Positions 32,446-37,018 of a stretch of 37,018 nucleotides of DNA are shown piece after piece. The translations under genes were made by a program, and so were the position numbers. The stretch's first letter is position 1. Every line of letters begins with the position of its first letter. The notes below the pieces were generated by a model. That model was given only the letters and a program-made list of their open reading frames with translations. It had not been told where the DNA came from and ran no database searches. Origin of the DNA: a bacterium (GTDB lineage Bacteria; NPL-UPA2; JAUVJM01); assembly GCA_030606215.1 (NCBI GenBank), contig JAUWGW010000014.1, forward strand, positions 1-37,018, in the 5' to 3' direction.

Positions 32446-32494
32446 AATGCTATTATAATGCCCATATCATTATAAGTCAAGGAGAATCTTGACG
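32321..32494 (-). repeat. Left copy of a near-identical inverted duplication (brnT 5' half and promoter)
   Basis: The reverse complement of this stretch matches 36845-37018 with 2 differences in 174 bases and no gaps; the match may extend beyond the window. Homology ends sharply at CGTCAAG (32494). Immediately outside lies the truncated mannosidase. Confidence 0.95.
32446..32480 (-). promoter_or_regulatory. brnTA promoter with overlapping operator palindrome
   Basis: Minus strand: TTGACT (32475-32480), 17-base spacer, TATAAT (32452-32457), then AGCATT and the ATG. A perfect inverted repeat TTATAATG-7-CATTATAA (32453-32475) covers the -10 box and the spacer, ideally placed for autorepression by the BrnA ribbon-helix-helix protein. 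Transcription would begin at or within one base of the start codon. Confidence 0.75.
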
Positions 32495-33378
32495 GCCCTT
32501 TTTAAAGATAAAATCTGATGGAACTCTGAAGATAATAGAAAAAAGAACAGGTTCAGTTTATCAGAATTGTCTCATATATGAAGATACAGAAGATGGTGGT
32601 GATGAATATAACTATTCTCCTATAAAGAATACAGAGACCTATACCACTGAAGGCGGGAAAGCAAAGATTACCCTGATTGAGAAAGGACCTATTCTTGCTG
32701 CATACAGGATAGAGTCAAGTCTGAACCTCCCAAGATCTCTGACGGCGGATAGGAAACACAGAAGCAGACAGAAAGTCACCTGCCCATTAACGAGTTTCGT
32801 AACAGTTTATGAAAAAAGTCCAAGAATAGATATCCATACAGAGTTTGAAAATAAAGTTAAGGACCACAGATTGAGAGTTCTCTTTCAGATTGATATTGAG
32901 ACTGATTTTTCTTTTGCAGATGGGCATTTTACTGTTGAGAAAAGACCAATTGACCCGCCGTCTTCAGAAGAATTGGTTGAAAAAATTTCAACACATCCTC
33001 AGAAGTCGTATGTATTCCTGAATGATGGAAGACGAGGAGTTGCCATTGTCAATAGAGGTCTTCCGGAATATGAGATTATCCGAAGTCAAAAAGGGAACAC
33101 AATTGCAATTACTCTACTGCGGGCAGTTGGGTGGCTGTCCCGTGATGACTGCCTTGAAAAAGGCGGAAGAAGGTAATGCAGTTATTGCAAGGTTTTTTAA
33201 TACTACATCTCAAAAAGTCAGAGGCAGGATAAAGTGCCTTCGAAAAATCAGAAAGGCAATTCTTACCGATTTGAAAGAGGAACCAATTTCCAGCAAACCA
33301 CTAAAAGTAACTAATCGGAATGAAATTAATCTGGAAGTTAAGGGAAACAAAATAGTAACCCTCAAGCTGTATTTGTAG
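32495..33378 (+). pseudogene. GH38 alpha-mannosidase C-terminal region, truncated and internally deleted
   Basis: The frame reads from the very edge of the brnTA duplication (32495) as ...LKIKSDGTLKIIEKRTGSVY, then GGDEYNYS, TSFVTVYEKSPRIDIHTEFE, LRVLFQIDI and LLRAVGWLSRDD: the beta-sandwich part of family 38 mannosidases. The catalytic N-terminal domain is missing. At about 33145-33170 the frame breaks: in frame 1 it ends after SRDDCLEKGGRR at 33176, while the next family block (ALKKAEEGNAVIARFFN) continues one frame over to a stop at 33378. In intact enzymes these blocks are well over 50 residues apart, so a deletion fused them out of frame. Not functional. Confidence 0.85.
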
Positions 33379-33558
33379 GTGCTCAATTTATTGGGCTTCC
33401 TTGTCTTCAATCCCAGAATTAACTTCCCGAAGCCCATAGAGAAGGTGGAAAGAGTTTCCTTGCTGGAGGAGAAGATAGAGAAGCTTTCCTCACGGGGTAA
33501 TGAGATTGAGATGCCTGTGGGGAAGAATAAGATAGAGACCATCAGGATAAGGTTATAG
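33379..33558 (+). pseudogene. Second GH38-type C-terminal tail
   Basis: Open in the same frame as the preceding fragment after its TAG, encoding FNPRINFPKPIEKVERVSLL, then EKIEKLSSRGNEIE and KNKIETIRIRL before TAG 33558. The ending (leucine-rich strand, Glu-rich turn, then K-I-x-T-I-R-I) repeats the pattern of the previous tail (NEINLEVKGNKIVTLKLYL), so it looks like the end of another mannosidase-type gene brought next to the first. Assignment is by pattern only. Confidence 0.5.
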
Positions 33559-33570
33559 GAGAGAATAGTT

Positions 33571-33981
33571 ATGTCAGAATTGCAGAAGGCAAAGGTAATT
33601 GACCGACCACAGATTGGTTTGACTGAGTACTGGATTGTCAATATCCCGGAATACTGTGGGAAGATACTGGTTCAAAAGGCAGGGACAACCTGTCCGGCTC
33701 ATAGCCACAGAAAGAAGCATGAAACCTTCTTGGTCTGGCAGGGTAAAGTAAAAATGGTAGTTGATGGAAAAGAGATAGAAATGAACCCAGGGGATATTCT
33801 GGTAATGGAGCGGGGAAAAGTTCATCAGTTTACCGCCATAGGGCAAGATGCTATCATCTTTGAGTTCTCCGGTCAGCATTTCGAGGATGATTCTTACTTC
33901 ATTGACCCTTCCATGGTCAAGAAAGCAGTAGAGGGAGCAATAGAGATTAAAGATTACAAATGGCCATTTGCTTCAGGATGA
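33571..33981 (+). CDS. Cupin-domain protein, probably sugar-related
   Basis: A 136-residue single-domain cupin. Motif 1 is PAHSHRKKHETFLVWQGKV with metal ligands H44, H46, E51, and motif 2 is PGDILVMERGKVHQF with H85. The KHETFxVxxG form is close to cupins linked to sugar isomerases such as D-lyxose isomerase, and the neighbours (mannosidase and kinase remnants) point the same way; substrate unknown. Start ATG 33571 has AGGAGAGAA upstream. It is intact although the genes on both sides of it are broken or unrelated. Confidence 0.78.
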   Translation: MSELQKAKVIDRPQIGLTEYWIVNIPEYCGKILVQKAGTTCPAHSHRKKHETFLVWQGKVKMVVDGKEIEMNPGDILVMERGKVHQFTAIGQDAIIFEFSGQHFEDDSYFIDPSMVKKAVEGAIEIKDYKWPFASG

Positions 33982-34032
33982 TGCGATTATTCTTCATATT
34001 TCCTCATTTTCTTAATTGCATCACAACTTCAC

Positions 34033-34052
34033 AAAAATCAGATGTGATTTTT
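34033..34052. terminator. A/T-rich hairpin downstream of the cupin gene
   Basis: AAAAATCA and TGATTTTT pair perfectly around GATG, 51 bases after the cupin stop; the right arm supplies the T-run. It could terminate in either direction but the stem is A/T-rich and weak. Confidence 0.45.
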
Positions 34053-34056
34053 ACGT

Positions 34057-34084
34057 GTGACAAACGGTGAAAAGACAGTATAAT
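34057..34084 (+). promoter_or_regulatory. Possible promoter upstream of the second MntA/HepT pair
   Basis: GTGACA (34057-34062), 16-base spacer and TATAAT (34079-34084), about 75 bases before mntA. Four bases later an ATG opens a 13-codon frame with no recognisable content. It may be a first promoter for the module or for a tiny leader. Confidence 0.4.
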
Positions 34085-34143
34085 GACCATGAAGCATTTA
34101 AGGAATACGTATATTAATTGTTATAGATAGTTTCCATCATAAA

Positions 34144-34152
34144 TGGTATAAT
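34144..34152 (+). promoter_or_regulatory. Extended -10 promoter of the second mntA (leaderless)
   Basis: TGGTATAAT gives a perfect TATAAT (34147-34152) with the TGn extension that can replace a -35 box. Exactly six bases (TTAGCT) separate it from the mntA ATG, so the transcript would start at the start codon. No Shine-Dalgarno sequence is present. Confidence 0.65.
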
Positions 34153-34158
34153 TTAGCT

Positions 34159-34428
34159 ATGATTACAGAGGTAGATAAAAAAACAATACGGGAAGTATCG
34201 GGAAAATATCACGCCAAGCGTGTACTATTATTTGGCTCCAGTATAGATTCCACTAAAGAAAGCCACGATATAGATATAGCGGTGGAAGGAATATCTCCTG
34301 AAGATTTTTTCAAATATTACGGTGATCTTATGCTTAAACTTTCAAAGCCTGTAGATGTTGTCGATTTATCCGGAACCTCAAAATTCCTTAAGTTGATTCA
34401 AAAAGAAGGAGTGCTACTTTATGGCTGA
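34159..34428 (+). CDS. mntA: MntA-like nucleotidyltransferase antitoxin, second module
   Basis: An 89-residue minimal nucleotidyltransferase: VLLFGSSID (G26, S27) followed by SHDIDIAVEG with D37 and D39. It is shorter than the copy at 15489 and only distantly similar to it. The gene begins 6 bases after its -10 box, and it overlaps the partner toxin by 8 bases. Predicted to modify and silence the HepT-like protein next to it. Confidence 0.85.
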   Translation: MITEVDKKTIREVSGKYHAKRVLLFGSSIDSTKESHDIDIAVEGISPEDFFKYYGDLMLKLSKPVDVVDLSGTSKFLKLIQKEGVLLYG

Positions 34429-34837
34429 TTATAAAATGCACATTGAAGCCGAATATGAAACTATAGAAAAGATTCTTTCCTCTTTGCCTGATAAGCCGCT
34501 TTCTCAACTATCAGAATTAGAACTTGCAGGAGTAGCTACTTTAATACATAGTTTTTATAATGGAATTGAGAATATGATTAAACAAACCTTCCAAGCAAAA
34601 TCTCTCCATATTCCCACTGGAGCATCGTGGCATCAGAATCTATTACTTACAGCAGTGAAAGAAAGTATAATCTCTGCACAACTTGCAGACGAACTCAAAG
34701 AATATCTTGCTTTCAGACATTTCTTCACACATGCGTATGCCGTAGATCTCCAATACCAGCGAATTGAACCACTTGTAGCAAAAACTCTGAAAATATTTGA
34801 AAATTTTAAGACTGAAATAGATGAAATTGATATCTAA
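34421..34837 (+). CDS. hepT: HepT-like HEPN toxin, second module
   Basis: A 138-residue helical HEPN protein. The Rx4HxY motif is R99, H104, Y106 in AFRHFFTHAYAVDL. It shares the motif but little else with the HepT at 15158-15502 and belongs to the longer HepT branch (SFYNGIENMIKQTF). It follows mntA with an 8-base overlap (antitoxin first). The Arg-His pair forms the RNase site and Tyr is the expected AMPylation target, by analogy with characterised HepT-MntA. Confidence 0.85.
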   Translation: MADYKMHIEAEYETIEKILSSLPDKPLSQLSELELAGVATLIHSFYNGIENMIKQTFQAKSLHIPTGASWHQNLLLTAVKESIISAQLADELKEYLAFRHFFTHAYAVDLQYQRIEPLVAKTLKIFENFKTEIDEIDI

Positions 34838-34984
34838 CGAATTTGTCCTTATTACTTTGCTTTTCTAAAAGAGCAGTCTCTTTTAAAACTTCTTTAATCT
34901 TAATCCATATTCTTTCACCAAAACAAACTAACCTAGGGGGGGTACGATGTCTCTTCCCGTTCCCACTACATTTTGAAAAATTGC

Positions 34985-35014
34985 TTGACTTAACATATGC
35001 TCACCGATGATAAT
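34985..35014 (+). promoter_or_regulatory. Possible promoter for the SGNH hydrolase gene
   Basis: TTGACT (34985-34990), 18-base spacer and GATAAT (35009-35014), about 157 bases upstream of the start codon. The long leader would contain the inverted repeat at 35051-35086. Confidence 0.4.
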
Positions 35015-35050
35015 ACAATCGGCAATGACCTGAAATCGCACTCAAAGTGT

Positions 35051-35086
35051 CAAAGTTGTGTCATAACCCTCGCCCCTACAACTTTG
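35051..35086. repeat. 9-base perfect inverted repeat in the SGNH leader
   Basis: CAAAGTTGT (35051-35059) faces ACAACTTTG (35078-35086) across 18 bases. It could be an operator for a dimeric regulator or a leader hairpin. A related CAAAGTGT lies just before it. Confidence 0.4.
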
Positions 35087-35170
35087 AAATTCTGCTACGA
35101 GAACATAGCTGCTTTGCGGCAAATAACATAGGCGTATGTATGCTACTGTTTAGTTGGGAAGGCTATAAGA

Positions 35171-36370
35171 ATGCTTGCTTATGATATGTTAGATATTTTA
35201 GAAAAACTGGCTCTTGACCCAAATGATTTTGTTTATGTAAGAAATGAGAAAATACTGCTTTCGAAAGAGCCTCCGAACAGATTCATTTCCGGGATAAGGC
35301 CGAAGGAGATTAGTGGAATAATTTATGGCGCTCTTGATCCCGAAAGCTTGATAGTGCGATATAAAAACAGAGTCCTTAAAAAAGGAAAAGATTATCTTTT
35401 TGATCCCATTTGGGGCAGGCTTGGGATTGCTCCTAAAGCAGAAATTCCATCAAATGAATTTGTAACCATTGATTATCGTTATTCACTTCGAAGGATAGAT
35501 TCTATTATCCAGAAATCCTCAGGAAAAAAAGAAATTCGTAAAGGTAAAAGTCATATTTCGGTTTCCGAACCCCCTGGATTAAAAGACGGCGAAAAGAGAT
35601 TGGCAAATCTTTTTCTGGATTATTTTTGTGATTGCCGAAATCCGGATGTCTTTCCGATTCAGGAAACAGTTGAACTGGCTAAAACTATGACTACTCTCGG
35701 GAGGATTCCAAGAACTTTGTCAAAAATCAGGAGTAGTGAGCCTGTGAGAATTATTTGCTGGGGTGATAGTGTTACTGAAGGTGGGGAGGCTAGCGACATA
35801 AAAAAAACGGCGTATGTTCCGCTTTTTGAAAAGTTGCTTAAAGATAAATTTCCTAAGGCGGATATTAGGGTTGATAAAATTGCAATAGGTGGATCAAATT
35901 CCAGACAATGGCTTTACCCGGAAAAGTACAGGAGTCACAGGCCAGAAAAGCAGCATTTGCTCTGCTGGGAAAGAATTGTAGAAGCCGGGCCGGATTTAGT
36001 AACCGTAGAATTTGTTAATGATGCAGATAAAGGGGATCTTATTTTCGACGAAGTTTATGCAGATATTCTTAATCGGGTTAAAGCCATGAAAGCGGAACTT
36101 ATCCTTATAGCACCGCATTTTACCTATTTCCCGGAGGAAAAAGATAAATATTTGGATATTCTACGTTCGGAAGAGAAACGCAGGTATGTTTATAATCTTA
36201 TAGATTTTGCTCAAAAAAATAATCTGGCCATTGCTGACGTTTCATCAAGATGGGCGCATTTATGGAAGGAAGGAATTCCTTATCCTACTCTGCTTCAAAA
36301 TAATCTGAACCACCCTGAAGACCGTGGTCACAGAATATTTGCTGAGGAATTAATTAAGTGTTTTTCATAA
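35171..36370 (+). CDS. SGNH/GDSL hydrolase with an uncharacterised N-terminal region
   Basis: A 399-residue protein. Residues 190-399 are an SGNH hydrolase, a fold used for de-esterifying acetylated sugars or lipids: block I CWGDSVTEGG (nucleophile S200), block II IGGSNS (about G240), block III EFVNDA (N283) and block V NNLNHPEDRGH (H381). The usual Asp three residues before the catalytic His is Asn (N378). The first ~185 residues have beta-rich content (LIVRYKNRVLKKGKDYLFDP, EFVTIDYRYSL) that I do not recognise and may be a carbohydrate-binding or recognition domain. No signal peptide is seen. GGAAGG lies eight bases before ATG 35171. Probable role: carbohydrate esterase, inferred from neighbours. 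Confidence 0.78.
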   Translation: MLAYDMLDILEKLALDPNDFVYVRNEKILLSKEPPNRFISGIRPKEISGIIYGALDPESLIVRYKNRVLKKGKDYLFDPIWGRLGIAPKAEIPSNEFVTIDYRYSLRRIDSIIQKSSGKKEIRKGKSHISVSEPPGLKDGEKRLANLFLDYFCDCRNPDVFPIQETVELAKTMTTLGRIPRTLSKIRSSEPVRIICWGDSVTEGGEASDIKKTAYVPLFEKLLKDKFPKADIRVDKIAIGGSNSRQWLYPEKYRSHRPEKQHLLCWERIVEAGPDLVTVEFVNDADKGDLIFDEVYADILNRVKAMKAELILIAPHFTYFPEEKDKYLDILRSEEKRRYVYNLIDFAQKNNLAIADVSSRWAHLWKEGIPYPTLLQNNLNHPEDRGHRIFAEELIKCFS

Positions 36371-36434
36371 GGCTAATAGTGAAAATAATATGCACTAAAC
36401 TTTAAGGAGATTTTTCAGGGAAGGCACAAATCAC

Positions 36435-36450
36435 GAGCCGGCTACGGCTC
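36435..36450. terminator. Hairpin at the convergent ends of the SGNH gene and the kinase fragment
   Basis: GAGCCG and CGGCTC pair around GCTA, overlapping the last bases of the kinase stop codon. On the plus strand a T/C-rich run follows. It fits a bidirectional terminator between two convergent genes. Confidence 0.5.
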
Positions 36451-36844
36451 AATTCTTCTTCTTCTTTTCGCTTAATTCCATTTTCAAAACACCAACCCAC
36501 TTTTCATAAGCTTCTTGATAAGCTGAGGTTAAATTTGTATCAGGTTTAATAACTCTGGTTGCTTTCAATCCGATAAAAGCGTCTTTATAATTTTTATAAA
36601 TACCTGCACCAATTCCAGCCCCTCTTGCGGCGCCTTGTGAGCCGTCTGTATTGTAAAGTTCAAGGTTTGCCCCGGTAACAGTAGCAAATGCTTCTCCAAA
36701 TAACGGACTTAAAAACATATTGGCATCTCCCGCCCTGATAGTCCTCATCTCAATTTCCATATCACGCATTATTCCTAAACCATAGTTTAATGCAAAAACG
36801 ATTCCTTTTTTCAATTTTAAATGACACTGTGCCATTATAGGAAA
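36449..36844 (-). pseudogene. C-terminal half of an FGGY-family sugar kinase, 5'-truncated
   Basis: The translation carries the FGGY C-terminal lobe: LKKGIVFALNYGLGIMRDM, IRAGDANMFLSPLFGEAFA, a GSQGAARGAGIGAGIY glycine-rich block and a helical tail ending in a poly-Lys stretch. This is the xylulokinase-like pattern. The N-terminal lobe with the sugar site is absent: homology stops where the brnTA duplication begins (36845), and the open frame's apparent start at 36850 lies inside that repeat. A kinase of this family is about 500 residues, so some 370 are missing. Near-identical tail DNA occurs at 30548-30628. Confidence 0.85.
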
Positions 36845-37018
36845 CGTCAAGATTCTCCTTGACTTATAATGATATGGGCATTATGATAGCATTATGGATG
36901 AAATAACATTTTCATGGGATGACCAGAAAGCGAGAGACAACTTTCGAAAACACGGTATTTCGTTTGAAGAAGCAGCCACCGCCTTTTCTGATGAGAATGC
37001 CCGATTGATGCACGACCC
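36845..37018 (+). repeat. Right copy of the inverted brnT duplication
   Basis: It matches the reverse complement of 32321-32494 base for base except for two substitutions. One changes the brnT -10 box from TATAAT to TATGAT and puts one mismatch in the operator palindrome; the other is a silent Asp codon change. The copy is cut by the window end. Confidence 0.95.
36894..37018 (+). CDS. brnT: BrnT-like toxin, second copy, 5' part only
   Basis: ATG 36894 opens a frame identical in protein to the first 41 residues of the BrnT at 32155-32445 (FSWDDQKARDNFRKHGISFE and onward to LMHD) and runs off the window. Promoter boxes are TTGACT (36859-36864) and TATGAT (36882-36887), six bases before the ATG. 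Whether a brnA follows cannot be seen. Confidence 0.88.
   Translation, partial: MDEITFSWDDQKARDNFRKHGISFEEAATAFSDENARLMHD

Larger units (their letters stand above)
34838..35170. other. 333-base non-coding stretch before the SGNH gene
   Basis: A/T-rich, with no open frame that resembles a protein. It holds a GGGGGGG tract after CCTA (about 34935), one possible promoter (34985-35014) and one inverted repeat (35051-35086). It may contain decayed coding DNA, but I recognise nothing. Confidence 0.6.

Noticed and set aside
33210-33879. Minus-strand frames over the mannosidase fragment and cupin (143 and 101 codons)
   Set aside because: Antisense shadows; the plus-strand frames hold the family motifs.
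34085-34132. 13-codon frame after the promoter at 34057-34084 as a leader peptide
   Set aside because: Too short, no ribosome site and no attenuator-like structure; left as part of the promoter description.
32321-37018. Composite transposon bounded by the inverted brnT copies
   Set aside because: No transposase or integrase lies between or in the copies; inverted duplication and recombination explain the layout without it.

Overview
The window is a stretch of a bacterial chromosome of moderate G+C. It most likely comes from an uncultured diderm lineage: the MurE has the meso-diaminopimelate motif DNPRSEDP, a PilT retraction ATPase is present, the RNase P RNA is of bacterial type, and dispersed palindromic repeats are frequent. 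I cannot name the phylum from sequence alone.

Bases 1-30,342 are almost entirely one leftward (minus-strand) gene block. Read in transcription order it begins at a near-consensus promoter (30,386-30,415) with the division and cell-wall (dcw) cluster: mraZ, rsmH, ftsL, ftsI, murE, murF, mraY, murD, ftsW, murG, murC, murB, ddl, ftsQ, ftsA, ftsZ. It continues through pilT, a radical SAM/B12-type protein, two tRNAs (CAT anticodon, then Val-CAC), a coiled-coil zinc-ribbon protein, an RNase HI, the RNase P RNA, tmk, holB, ricT, a PfkB sugar kinase, metG, a ThyA-like protein and a truncated AmmeMemoRadiSam enzyme. Most neighbours overlap by 4 bases (ATGA, TTGA or GTGA), so translational coupling is the rule.

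Several things interrupt this tidy block. Two toxin-antitoxin modules (Phd/RelE-like and MntA/HepT) sit between murB and ddl. Two copies of a 166-bp element with terminal inverted repeats lie just upstream of the start codons of murB and of the radical SAM gene. A 63-bp palindromic repeat lies between ddl and ftsQ, and a 69-bp palindromic repeat lies in frame inside ftsI. The RNase P RNA carries two tandem look-alike hairpins. MurB has lost its usual YRxS active-site segment.

Bases 30,385-37,018 are an accessory region of a different character: intact genes in both orientations mixed with fragments of sugar-catabolism genes. It holds a URO-D-family protein, a BrnT/BrnA toxin-antitoxin pair, a decayed GH38 alpha-mannosidase, a cupin, a second MntA/HepT pair, an SGNH hydrolase and the C-terminal half of an FGGY sugar kinase. 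A second, 27-codon tail of the same kinase type lies at 30,548-30,628. The brnT upstream region and 5' half recur at the right edge of the window in inverted orientation (174 bp, 2 differences). One copy abuts the truncated mannosidase and the other the truncated kinase, which suggests that the BrnTA unit is linked to the rearrangements. Both brnT and the second mntA appear to be transcribed as leaderless mRNAs.

No CRISPR array, transposase, integrase or phage gene was seen. All assignments are from reading motifs; no database search was possible.
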